Positions 1 through 5,235 of a stretch of 5,235 nucleotides of DNA are shown piece after piece. The stretch is from an uncultured Fretibacterium sp. (GTDB lineage Bacteria; Synergistota; Synergistia; Synergistales; Aminobacteriaceae), in the NCBI GenBank assembly GCA_905373185.1, contig CAJPSE010000134.1:1-5235 (forward strand). The letters are read 5' to 3'. Both the position numbers and the translations under genes were made by a program. The first letter of the stretch is position 1. Every line of letters begins with the position of its first letter. The notes under the pieces are model-generated. The model did no database searches. It was not told the DNA's origin and was given only the letters and a program-made list of their open reading frames with translations.

Positions 1-648
1 CACCGGGGTTCCGTCGTGACAAGCGGGAACGTAAATTCCCTCCAGCCGCGCACAGGCCGCAAGGCGCTCGGACCGCCTCTCTCCCCGGGTGCCCCGCAGG
101 ACCGCCAGGAGCTCCGGGAGCACGGGCTCACCCTCCCCGACGCAGAAGAGGTCGAAGAACGGCGCCACGGGCTCGGGGACGAGGGCCCCGGGCCCGCCCG
201 CGACGACGATGGGGTCGCCGTCGCCCCTGGCCTCGGATCTCAGGGGCACGCCTCCGAGGTCCAGCATGGTCAGGACGTTGGTGTAGCCCATCTCGTGCTG
301 GAGCGTGAAGCCCAGCACGTCGAAATCCCGCAGCGGACGCCCCTGTTCCGTGGAGGACAGGGGCATTTCGTAACGCCTCAGCAGGGCCTCCATGTCGACC
401 CACGGACAATACGCCCGATCCACGAGGCAGCCTTCGTTCCGGATGAAGGCGGAGAGCAGCTGAAAGCCATAATAGCTCATCCCGATCTCGTAGACGTCCG
501 GGAACGCGAGGCAAACTCGCAGGGAATCTCGGGCCTCGTCCCACGAGGGCAGCGCATAGGGCCTCCACTCGCTGCCGCTGTAGCGGGATGGGCGCGAAAC
601 CTGAGCCAGAAGGGGCCAGGCCGGCCGATCGAATTCCGAAAACGCCAT
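1..648 (-). CDS. B12-binding-domain radical SAM protein, TIGR03960-like (N-terminal 216 residues, cut by window edge)
   Basis: This is the 5' part of a gene that runs off the left edge; 216 codons are open without a stop. The start is ATG at 648-646, with GGAGGAG (657-663) 8 nt upstream. Early in the protein is the family signature around residues 17-28 (VSRPSRYSGSEW), followed by a B12-binding-like fold: RVCLAFPDVYEIGMSYYG at about 44-61, FDVLGFTLQHEMGYTNVL at about 109-126, and the glycine-rich GGPGALVPEPVAPFFDLF at about 151-168 followed by GEGE at 171-174. These match the N-terminal half of the uncharacterised TIGR03960 radical SAM family. The iron-sulphur CxxxCxxC motif would lie beyond the window, so it cannot be confirmed here. 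In many anaerobes this gene is followed by a TIGR03936-type gene and an RNase E/G gene, which I would expect just left of the window. The reaction and substrate are unknown. It starts 47 nt after rodA and is probably co-transcribed with it. Family recognition is by memory of the motifs. Confidence 0.87.
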   Translation of the reverse strand, partial: MAFSEFDRPAWPLLAQVSRPSRYSGSEWRPYALPSWDEARDSLRVCLAFPDVYEIGMSYYGFQLLSAFIRNEGCLVDRAYCPWVDMEALLRRYEMPLSSTEQGRPLRDFDVLGFTLQHEMGYTNVLTMLDLGGVPLRSEARGDGDPIVVAGGPGALVPEPVAPFFDLFCVGEGEPVLPELLAVLRGTRGERRSERLAACARLEGIYVPACHDGTPV

Positions 649-656
649 GGGACAAA

Positions 657-663
657 CTCCTCC
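657..663 (-). promoter_or_regulatory. Ribosome binding site of the radical SAM gene
   Basis: GGAGGAG on the minus strand ends 8 nt before the ATG at 648. This near-consensus Shine-Dalgarno site fixes the start of the radical SAM gene and argues for independent, efficient initiation after rodA. Confidence 0.8.
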
Positions 664-695
664 GCGCCCGAAGTCGGAATCACCGACGGAAGGCC

Positions 696-1811
696 CTAAA
701 AGTGAAAACGCTTCACGCTGTCGATGTAGACGCTGCCGACGAGCCCCAAAGCGACGAAAACGGACAAAAGGGCGCTTCCCCCGTAGCTCAGGAAGGGCAG
801 GGGCAGCCCGGTGACCGGCATCAGGCCGATGCTCATCCCAATGCTCTCGAACATCTGGAACCATATCCAGACCGCGATGCCGGACATCATGATTTTGCAC
901 CGCCGATCACGGCTCCGGAGCCCGGCGGCGGCAATGCGGTAGAGGAGCACCCCGAAGAGGAACAGCAGTATGGAGGTCCCCAGGAAACCAAACTCCTCGG
1001 AGTAAACGCTGAAGATGAAATCGGTGTGGGGCTCCGGAAGGAAGCGCAGCTTGCTCTGCATCCCCATCATGAAACCCTTGCCCCAGAACCCGCCGGACCC
1101 CACGGCGATGCGGGACTGGATGACGTTGTACCCCGCGCCGAGAGGATCCCGCATGGGGTCCAGAAAGACGAGCAGCCTCAGCTTCTGATACTCCTTGAGG
1201 CAGAACCAGAGGAAGGGCGCCGCGGCTACGCCCAGCCCCCCGAGGGTCCCCAGGTAGCGCAGGGGGGTCCCCGCGACGAAGAGCATGCCGAAGGTGATGA
1301 CGAGGTACACCAGAGCGCTTCCCGTATCCGGCTGGGCGAGCACCAGGACGACGGCCGGGGCCGCCACGCCCAGCCCCCCAAGGAAGGCCCTCAGGTTCAA
1401 AGGGGGGTAACGGCTCAGCCACTTCGAGAGCATCAGGATCAGGGATATCTTGGCGAACTCGGAGGGCTGGAAACGAAAGAACCCCAGGGACAGCCAGCTC
1501 TGGGCCCCCTTGATCCGGGGCGCCAGCAACACCGTGAGGAACAGGAGGAACAGGGTCAGTCCGTAGATGGGGTACGCCGCGTTCAGCAGCCTGCGGTACC
1601 CCACGGCCACCATGAAGAACATCGCCAGGCACCCCGCCGCCAGCCACAGCGCCTGGCGAAGGGCAAAGTCCCAGCCACGCCCCATGCGTCCAGCCCCCGC
1701 GCTGAACACGCAGAGGACGCCGCATCCCGCCAAAAAGAGCGCACAGCCGAGAAGGATCCTGTCCAGCTCGGCGACGTCATCCCTGAAGACCGAAAGATGA
1801 GGAGTCTCCAT
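696..1811 (-). CDS. rodA: Rod shape-determining protein RodA (SEDS peptidoglycan glycosyltransferase)
   Basis: RodA polymerises lipid II into glycan strands for lateral wall growth in the cytoplasmic membrane, in partnership with PBP2. The 371-residue product has the usual RodA length and about ten hydrophobic segments after a short polar N-terminus. SEDS motifs are visible in order: KGAQSWLSLGFFRFQPSEFAK (about 101-121), QPDTGSAL (160-167), GAGYNVIQSRIAVGSGG (225-241) with GKGF after it, LPEPHTDFIF (258-267), and the C-terminal GLMPVTGLPLPFLSYGGS (329-346). Asp264 in HTDF corresponds to the catalytic aspartate established for SEDS proteins. The ATG at 1811 is the furthest possible start, because an in-frame TGA lies one codon upstream (TGA AAG ATG). 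Its ribosome site is weak (AAGG about 12 nt away), so translation may depend partly on minE, which ends 41 nt upstream. RodA is preferred over FtsW because of its pairing with mrdA in the same operon and its close match to the RodA pattern. Confidence 0.95.
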   Translation of the reverse strand: METPHLSVFRDDVAELDRILLGCALFLAGCGVLCVFSAGAGRMGRGWDFALRQALWLAAGCLAMFFMVAVGYRRLLNAAYPIYGLTLFLLFLTVLLAPRIKGAQSWLSLGFFRFQPSEFAKISLILMLSKWLSRYPPLNLRAFLGGLGVAAPAVVLVLAQPDTGSALVYLVITFGMLFVAGTPLRYLGTLGGLGVAAAPFLWFCLKEYQKLRLLVFLDPMRDPLGAGYNVIQSRIAVGSGGFWGKGFMMGMQSKLRFLPEPHTDFIFSVYSEEFGFLGTSILLFLFGVLLYRIAAAGLRSRDRRCKIMMSGIAVWIWFQMFESIGMSIGLMPVTGLPLPFLSYGGSALLSVFVALGLVGSVYIDSVKRFHF

Positions 1812-1852
1812 CTTTCAGGCCGACCTTCGGAAAAGCCAGCAGGCCTCCATGC

Positions 1853-2194
1853 CTAACGATACTTTCTCCTGCCGCTTCTCTCCTCCGCCGGCCTCGGGGC
1901 GGTACGGGACGGCGTGTCGTCCTCCTCCATCCCACCGCCCCGCTTGATCCGGAGGACGGGAACGTTCGCCACCAGGGCCACGGCCTGATCGTCCCGGTCC
2001 AGGTCCAGCTCGATCTTGTCCGTATCGATATCCATATAGCGGGTTAGAACAGCGATCATATCCATCCTCAGGTTCTCTAGCAGCTGCGGCGATATGTCGG
2101 TCCGGTCGTGTATTAGGACGATACGGAGGCGATCCCGCGCCGTCCGGGCCGAATCGCGGCTGCTCCCCCCAAAGAATCTTTTCAGAAAATCCAC
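1853..2194 (-). CDS. minE: Cell division topological specificity factor MinE, with C-terminal tail
   Basis: MinE stimulates the MinD ATPase and displaces MinC, releasing MinCD from the membrane so that division inhibition stays at the poles. I choose GTG at 2194 as start. It gives (M)DFLKRFFGG, the membrane-targeting N-terminus expected of MinE, and has AGAGGGAGAG upstream with GGGAG 8 nt from the codon. An upstream in-frame GTG at 2263 would add 23 residues, but it is encoded across the inverted-repeat end of the inserted element and has no family counterpart. The product is 113 residues. Residues about 16-31 (ARTARDRLRIVLIHDR) match the anti-MinCD helix/strand region (E. coli AKERLQIIVAERR). 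A topological-specificity domain follows, with RMDMIAVLTRYMDIDTDKIELDL and a final strand VALVANVPVLRIKR. About 27 further residues form a charged tail (GGGMEEDD... to RSGRRKYR) absent from the 88-residue E. coli protein. minE is separated from minD by about 530 nt, unlike the usual tight minDE pair. Confidence 0.93.
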   Translation of the reverse strand: MDFLKRFFGGSSRDSARTARDRLRIVLIHDRTDISPQLLENLRMDMIAVLTRYMDIDTDKIELDLDRDDQAVALVANVPVLRIKRGGGMEEDDTPSRTAPRPAEERSGRRKYR

Positions 2195-2202
2195 GTCTAT
2201 CT

Positions 2203-2207
2203 CTCCC
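2203..2207 (-). promoter_or_regulatory. Ribosome binding site deciding the minE GTG start
   Basis: GGGAG, within the purine run AGAGGGAGAG (2201-2210), lies 8 nt before GTG 2194 on the minus strand. It supports the internal GTG over the longer frame that starts inside the inserted element. It lies outside the element, so minE kept its own initiation site. Confidence 0.65.
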
Positions 2208-2231
2208 TCTTTGTCCTCTTTGTACAGAAGT

Positions 2232-2252
2232 TTAAGAAAACGCTGATTTAAT
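2232..2252 (+). repeat. Left terminal inverted repeat of the element
   Basis: The sequence begins TTAAGAAAACGCTGATT and lies 37 nt upstream of the minE start codon. It pairs with the inverted copy at 2625-2645, differing at positions 6, 9, 18 and 21 of the repeat. Confidence 0.65.
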
Positions 2253-2312
2253 CCATAAAGCACCCCGATGGTACCCCAGCTTGCCTGTTTTGAGGAAGAA
2301 GCTTGCCGGGGC

Positions 2313-2390
2313 CGCCGCTATCCCCAAAGAGGAGCCTTCTGGCCATCTGCTCACTTCGCTTGCGGGCCGCTCAGTCTCGGGATAGCGGCG
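2313..2390. repeat. Perfect 12-bp inverted repeat with 54-nt interior
   Basis: CGCCGCTATCCC at 2313-2324 is exactly complementary to GGGATAGCGGCG at 2379-2390. The 54-nt interior is itself GC-rich. The arms could close a large hairpin in DNA or in the read-through transcript from minD to minE. No T-run follows on either strand, so it is not an obvious intrinsic terminator. It sits in the core of the inserted element. Confidence 0.6.
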
Positions 2391-2476
2391 TGGGGGCATG
2401 GGGGCGTAAGCAGACAACCAACAAGCAACGCAAGTTGCGCCCAAGAAGCGGGGCATGCTATGTCGATCACTTAGTT

Positions 2477-2536
2477 GCTTCACCAGTTGTGTTGGTCGCT
2501 TAGCTTCACCAGGGGCTTCATCAGTAGCTTCACCAA
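2477..2536 (+). repeat. Short repeats of GCTTCAYCA, partly in 12-bp tandem
   Basis: GCTTCACCAG occurs at 2477 and 2503, GCTTCATCAG at 2515 and GCTTCACCAA at 2527. The last three are spaced by exactly 12 bp and the first lies 26 bp before the second. The period is a multiple of three, but no sensible protein is encoded on either strand. Confidence 0.6.
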
Positions 2537-2590
2537 AACCCCCATGTTAATTTTTAGGGAAGCACCGGAGATTTTTGTTCATAGAGGTTT

Positions 2591-2618
2591 TGCATATTTC
2601 CCTTTGATAAAATATGCA
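2591..2618. repeat. AT-rich hairpin near the right end of the element
   Basis: TGCATATTT (2591-2599) and AAATATGCA (2610-2618) form a perfect 9-bp stem around a 10-nt loop. On the plus strand it is followed by a T-rich stretch, but no plus-strand gene precedes it. On the minus strand, the direction of the operon, A-rich sequence follows, so terminator function is unlikely there. Confidence 0.5.
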
Positions 2619-2624
2619 TTCTTG

Positions 2625-2645
2625 TTTTAATCAGCGCTTCCTTAA
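2625..2645 (-). repeat. Right terminal inverted repeat of the element
   Basis: On the minus strand the sequence begins TTAAGGAAGCGCTGATT and is the partner of the repeat at 2232-2252. It lies 77 nt downstream of the minD stop codon. Confidence 0.65.
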
Positions 2646-2695
2646 CGGGATGCTCTCAGGAAATTTCTGTGAGTGCTCTCCAGCCCCCGAGACAG

Positions 2696-2719
2696 GGGTT
2701 CCCGGAGGCTCCGAAACCC
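2696..2719 (-). other. Imperfect stem-loop just after minD
   Basis: GGGTT (2696-2700) pairs with AACCC (2715-2719), and inside it CGGA (2703-2706) pairs with TCCG (2710-2713) around a 3-nt loop, with a small internal bulge. It starts 4 nt after the minD stop. No U-run follows on the minus strand, so a 3'-end stabilising or processing structure is more likely than a true terminator. Function is unproven. Confidence 0.3.
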
Positions 2720-2722
2720 GGC

Positions 2723-3541
2723 TCAGCTCATCCCAAAAAAACGCTTGATTGGGGCGAGGAAGCGCCAGGACGCTCCGGCATCCAGCTCCATCAGAGGAAT
2801 GTCCCGACCCAGGAGGCGCTCGGCGATGTTGGCGTAGGCCTGGGCCGCCGGGGAATTCAGTCCAAAGGTCAAGGGCTCACCGCGATTCGAGGACTTGATG
2901 ACCCCGTCGTCCTCGGGTACGATGCCTATGAGGTTGATGGAGAGGATGTCGAGGATGTCCTCCCGTGCCAGCATGTCCCCATCCTGGACCATGTTCGCGC
3001 GAAAGCGGTTGATAATCAGGCGGATAGGGGATTTTCCCATGGACTCGAGCATCCCGATGATGCGGTCCGCGTCCCGGACCGAGGGGACCTCGGGCGTCGT
3101 CACCACGAGGGCCTCGTCGGCCCCGGCGGCGGCATTCTTGAATCCCCCCTCGATACCCGCGGGACAGTCCAGAAGCACGAAATCGAAATCCAGCCTCAGC
3201 TGGTTGCAGAGCTCTATCATCTGCTTCGGGCTGACGGCGTCCTTGGTGCGCGTCTGAGCCGCGGGAAGGAGAAAGAGGTTCTCCACCCGCTTGTCCCGCA
3301 CCAGGGCCTGGTTCAGGCGGCAATTTTTCTCGATCACGTCGATGAAATTGAACACGACGCGGTTCTCGAGCCCCATGACGACGTCCAGGTTGCGCAGCCC
3401 GATATCCGCATCCACGGCGACCACTTTTTTGCCGGTCTTCGCCAGGGCGACCGAGATGTTCGCCGTGGAGGTCGTCTTTCCAACACCCCCTTTTCCGGAG
3501 GTAACCACTATGACCCGTGCACTCAACGAAAAAACCTCCAT
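2723..3541 (-). CDS. minD: Septum site-determining ATPase MinD
   Basis: MinD is a ParA/MinD-type ATPase that dimerises with ATP on the membrane, recruits MinC to block FtsZ rings, and is released by MinE. The 272-residue frame shows a deviant Walker A, GKGGVGKTT, at 16-24, followed by VDADIGLRNLD (43-53). The Walker B region FVLLDCPAGIEGGF is at 121-134, with TTPEVPSVRDADR at 148-160. The C-terminus, SWRFLAPIKRFFGM (258-271), is an amphipathic membrane-targeting helix. Length and all motifs are standard, so the protein should be functional. The start is uncertain: ATG 3541 has only a close-set purine run upstream, while TTG at 3526 has GGAGG 8 nt upstream and gives (M)SARVIVVTSGKGG, closer to the usual MinD N-terminus. 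The TTG start would give 267 residues. minC ends 68 nt upstream. The next gene, minE, is displaced by an inserted element. Confidence 0.96.
   Translation of the reverse strand: MEVFSLSARVIVVTSGKGGVGKTTSTANISVALAKTGKKVVAVDADIGLRNLDVVMGLENRVVFNFIDVIEKNCRLNQALVRDKRVENLFLLPAAQTRTKDAVSPKQMIELCNQLRLDFDFVLLDCPAGIEGGFKNAAAGADEALVVTTPEVPSVRDADRIIGMLESMGKSPIRLIINRFRANMVQDGDMLAREDILDILSINLIGIVPEDDGVIKSSNRGEPLTFGLNSPAAQAYANIAERLLGRDIPLMELDAGASWRFLAPIKRFFGMS
3535..3539 (-). promoter_or_regulatory. GGAGG that may direct a TTG start of minD
   Basis: This Shine-Dalgarno core lies inside the first codons of the long minD frame and 8 nt before TTG 3526. If used, it removes the first five residues (MEVFS) and yields the compact N-terminus typical of MinD. 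Confidence 0.5.
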
Positions 3542-3609
3542 TTCCCTTCCCGTAAACGACTGTCTTCAGTTTTCCCCGTTCCGGCCGAGTTCGATCGTTC
3601 CGAGTTTGC

Positions 3610-4305
3610 TCATTCCAGAAAATGCCCCTCGCGGACGATCAGCCTTTCATCCTCGACGGTGATCAGAACGGTCTCCTGCCACCAGGTCATCGTCTCGTCG
3701 GCATAGCACAGACGACGTCCCACCCGGACCTGGGGGGTCTCGAAGGACCCCGCAAAGACGTATACGTCCTTTCTTCCATCCCTGCCGGCATGCACGATCC
3801 CCTTGAGCCTTCCGGCGACGAGGACGCTGCCCGCGGCCAGGATCTCCGCCCCGGCGTTCAAGTGTCCCCAGAGGACGACGTCGCCGCAGTGCTCGACGTT
3901 TTGCCCGGAACGCAATGAATTATACAGTACGAGCGCGCCGGGCCCCTCAGGAAGGTGTGTGGGGGACAGGGCCGGGGAGGGCTCGTCGGCCCTCAGTCCC
4001 GCTTTGCGGACGAGGGCCTGCGTCACCCCATTTGAGGAGGTCCAGGCCAGGACACGGATGCTGCGGGGCCATACGACCCGCTGCAGGATCCCGAGCAACA
4101 GGTCCTCCGAACAGGCCCTGGACTGGAAGTCCAAAACCGCTCCCTCCCCGATGGGGAAAAGGCAAGCCTGGGGTGGGATATGCAGCAAAAGCTCAAGCAA
4201 TTCCTCCTCGGAGGGGGACTCCGGCAGGACGATCCGAACGCCGTAGCCCGTCCCCTTGATCCGAATCGTGGAGGACGGATCCCGTATCTCGACACCCTTT
4301 TGCAT
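3610..4305 (-). CDS. minC: Septum site-determining protein MinC (FtsZ assembly inhibitor)
   Basis: MinC is brought to the membrane by MinD and inhibits FtsZ polymerisation away from midcell. The product is 231 residues from ATG 4305. The first roughly 105 residues form the poorly conserved N-terminal FtsZ-inhibiting domain, followed by a proline-rich linker (about 108-122). The C-terminal beta-helix domain (about 125-202) carries the diagnostic RSGQ (133-136), the MinD-binding region of the family, then GDVVLWGHLNAGAEILAAGSV and GRLKGIVHAG. ATG 4305 is preceded by GGGGGGA at 9 nt. An in-frame TTG at 4314 would add three residues and overlap the mrdA stop as TTGA, but the G-run would then touch the start codon, so ATG is preferred. 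Either way, tight spacing to mrdA suggests translational coupling. minD follows after 68 nt. Length is close to the E. coli protein (231). Confidence 0.94.
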   Translation of the reverse strand: MQKGVEIRDPSSTIRIKGTGYGVRIVLPESPSEEELLELLLHIPPQACLFPIGEGAVLDFQSRACSEDLLLGILQRVVWPRSIRVLAWTSSNGVTQALVRKAGLRADEPSPALSPTHLPEGPGALVLYNSLRSGQNVEHCGDVVLWGHLNAGAEILAAGSVLVAGRLKGIVHAGRDGRKDVYVFAGSFETPQVRVGRRLCYADETMTWWQETVLITVEDERLIVREGHFLE

Positions 4306-4310
4306 CGCAC

Positions 4311-5235
4311 TCAATCCCCCCGATCTTCTTCCTCACTCGTAGGATGGCTCAAAATATGGGCCAAGATCTCGCCGACGATCGGCGAGGCCACGCTGCTGCC
4401 GTGCTTCCCCGCCTCGACGACCGCAACGGCGACGAACTTCGGATCATCCGCCGGGGCGTAGCCGGCGAACAGCGCGTGATCGTCCCCATGCGCGTTCTGG
4501 GCGGTCCCCGTCTTGCCCGCGATCGTCACCCCGAACTGGCCTGCCCGGGCCCCCGTCCCCTTGCGTACGACGTACTCCAACCCCTTCTGCACGGTCGCCA
4601 GCTTTTCCCTGCCGACCGGCAGGCCCGTCGGCTCCCTGTAGGTACGGTCGCACAGGAAGGGATGTACAAGCCTGCCCCCATTCGCGATCGCCGCGTAGAC
4701 TCGGGCTATCTGCAGGGGCGTCAGCAAAAGATAGCCCTGCCCGATCGAATAGTTGATCGTGTCGCCCTGATACCAATTCTCCCTGAAGCGCTTCTTCTTC
4801 CACTCCGGACCGGCGATCGTGCCCGATGCCTCGCCCGGAAGGTCTATCCCCGTGGGCTCCCCCAGACGGAACTCCCGACACCACTTCATCAGGAGGTCGA
4901 TCCCCAGCTTCAGCCCTGTCTGATAGAAATACACATCGCAGGAATACTGCAGGGCCGACAGCACGTTGAGCGTGCCATGTCCCCCGCGCCTCCAGCATCG
5001 AAACGTCCGGGAGGGCAGACGAAGGGCGCCGCCGCAGAAAAAGGTCGTGGAGGGCGTGATCGCCCCCTCCTCCAGGGCCGCCAGGGCCACGAGCGCCTTG
5101 AACGTGGAGGCGGGCGGGTAGACCCCTGCGATGGTCCGATCCAGCATCGGCTTGGCCGGGTCCCGCGTCATATCCCGCCATTCCTTCCCGGAGACCCCCC
5201 AGGCCAGGGGATTGTTGTCGTAGGTCGGTGAGGAG
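4311..5235 (-). CDS. mrdA: Penicillin-binding protein 2, transpeptidase domain (5' end beyond window)
   Basis: This is the C-terminal 307 residues of the class B penicillin-binding protein that crosslinks peptidoglycan during cell elongation, acting in the periplasm as RodA's partner. The frame is open to the right edge (first full codon at 5234), so the N-terminal anchor and pedestal domain are not visible. All three active-site motifs are present: S-T-F-K with the nucleophile serine at fragment residue 43 (codon 5108-5106, context YPPASTFK), S-C-D at 98-100 followed by VYFYQ, and K-T-G-T at 241-244 (GKTGTAQ). Other PBP2 features are SSPTYDNN at the fragment start, GEPTGIDLPGE, INYSIGQGYLLLTPLQIA and ANGG. 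The rodA gene in the same operon and the SCDVYFY and GIDLPGE patterns favour PBP2 (MrdA) over the division enzyme FtsI. The protein ends in an acidic tail (SEEEDRGD). mreBCD would be the expected genes upstream, beyond the window. Confidence 0.94.
   Translation of the reverse strand, partial: SSPTYDNNPLAWGVSGKEWRDMTRDPAKPMLDRTIAGVYPPASTFKALVALAALEEGAITPSTTFFCGGALRLPSRTFRCWRRGGHGTLNVLSALQYSCDVYFYQTGLKLGIDLLMKWCREFRLGEPTGIDLPGEASGTIAGPEWKKKRFRENWYQGDTINYSIGQGYLLLTPLQIARVYAAIANGGRLVHPFLCDRTYREPTGLPVGREKLATVQKGLEYVVRKGTGARAGQFGVTIAGKTGTAQNAHGDDHALFAGYAPADDPKFVAVAVVEAGKHGSSVASPIVGEILAHILSHPTSEEEDRGD

Larger units (their letters stand above)
2232..2645. mobile_element. Putative non-autonomous (MITE-like) insertion between minD and minE
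   Basis: Two ends face each other as imperfect inverted repeats. The left end (2232-2252, plus strand) and the right end (2645-2625, minus strand) share TTAAG-AA-CGCTGATT and agree at 17 of 21 positions. TTAA at both outermost ends may be either part of the repeat or a 4-bp target duplication, in which case the element proper is 2236-2641 (406 bp). No frame inside resembles a transposase. The interior holds a perfect 12-bp inverted repeat, a short tandem repeat and a very AT-rich right end (15 G+C in the 60 bases 2571-2630), unlike the GC-rich genes around it. A non-autonomous element mobilised in trans is the best reading. The family is not assigned, since I do not recognise the ends with certainty. 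An old decayed insertion or a dispersed intergenic repeat are alternatives. Confidence 0.6.

Noticed and set aside
128..655. A 175-residue minus-strand frame overlapping the radical SAM gene
   Set aside because: It is out of frame with the recognisable TIGR03960-type protein (1-648), and its translation is arginine/glycine/proline-rich low-complexity sequence typical of a shadow frame.
673..687. Small hairpin GTCGG/CCGAC between rodA and the radical SAM gene
   Set aside because: Only 5 bp of stem, no T-run, and a strong ribosome site follows directly. It is not enough for a terminator call.
588..1856. A 422-residue open frame on the plus strand opposite rodA
   Set aside because: It is antisense to a clear, full-length RodA, its translation is rich in E, Q, H, P and G with no domain pattern, and such frames are expected opposite GC-rich codons. 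The same reasoning removes the plus-strand frames at 16-699, 2669-3706 and 4344-5231.
2195..2263. The 23-residue N-terminal extension of minE from GTG 2263
   Set aside because: It is translated from the end repeat of the element, lacks a family counterpart, and the internal GTG 2194 has a ribosome site and gives the expected MinE N-terminus.
2232..2483. An 83-residue minus-strand frame inside the inserted element, and plus-strand frames at 2268-2474 and 2303-2503
   Set aside because: No recognised domain, GTG start without a good ribosome site, and the minus frame stops within the TTAA of the end repeat. They read as chance frames through a repeat, not as genes or a transposase remnant.
2591..2640. 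Possible promoter or terminator in the AT-rich right end of the element
   Set aside because: TATTTT/TTTTAT-like strings on the minus strand lack a convincing -35 partner at proper spacing, and the 9-bp hairpin is AT-rich with no U-run in the operon direction.
2195..2722. CRISPR array, tRNA or riboswitch in the minD-minE gap
   Set aside because: The repeats are too short and irregular for CRISPR, no cloverleaf was found, and no known riboswitch core was recognised.

Overview
The window carries six genes, all on the minus strand. Read in transcription order (right edge to left) they are: the 3' part of mrdA (PBP2 transpeptidase), minC, minD, minE, rodA (SEDS glycosyltransferase), and the 5' part of a gene for a B12-binding-domain radical SAM protein of the TIGR03960 type. 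Two genes are cut by the window edges. The DNA is GC-rich with strong third-position GC bias, which produces many long shadow frames on the opposite strand. A Min system placed between the elongation enzymes PBP2 and RodA and followed by the TIGR03960-type gene is an arrangement I associate with Clostridia and Synergistota. High GC and the protein style make a Synergistota member (for example an oral or anaerobic-digester type) my best guess. That is inference from memory, not a database result.

Layout: mrdA (4311 to the right edge) is followed after 5 nt by minC (or overlaps it if a TTG start is used). A 68-nt gap leads to minD. Between minD and minE lies a gene-free stretch of about 530 nt. 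A 41-nt gap separates minE from rodA, and 47 nt separates rodA from the radical SAM gene, which has a clean GGAGGAG ribosome binding site. No convincing promoter or intrinsic terminator was seen between genes, so one long transcript is plausible.

Function: PBP2 and RodA form the lateral-wall peptidoglycan synthase (transpeptidase plus glycan polymerase). MinC, MinD and MinE position the division septum: MinD is the membrane ATPase, MinC the FtsZ inhibitor, and MinE the factor that releases MinCD from the membrane. The operon therefore joins cell elongation and division-site selection. The radical SAM protein has no established function.

The main irregularity is the minD-minE gap. It contains a roughly 414-bp element bounded by imperfect terminal inverted repeats that begin TTAAG (2232-2252 and 2625-2645). 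It has no recognisable transposase, and inside it are a perfect 12-bp inverted repeat, a short 12-bp-period repeat and an AT-rich hairpin. It looks like a non-autonomous (MITE-like) insertion that has separated minE from minD, and it is the most interesting part of the window.
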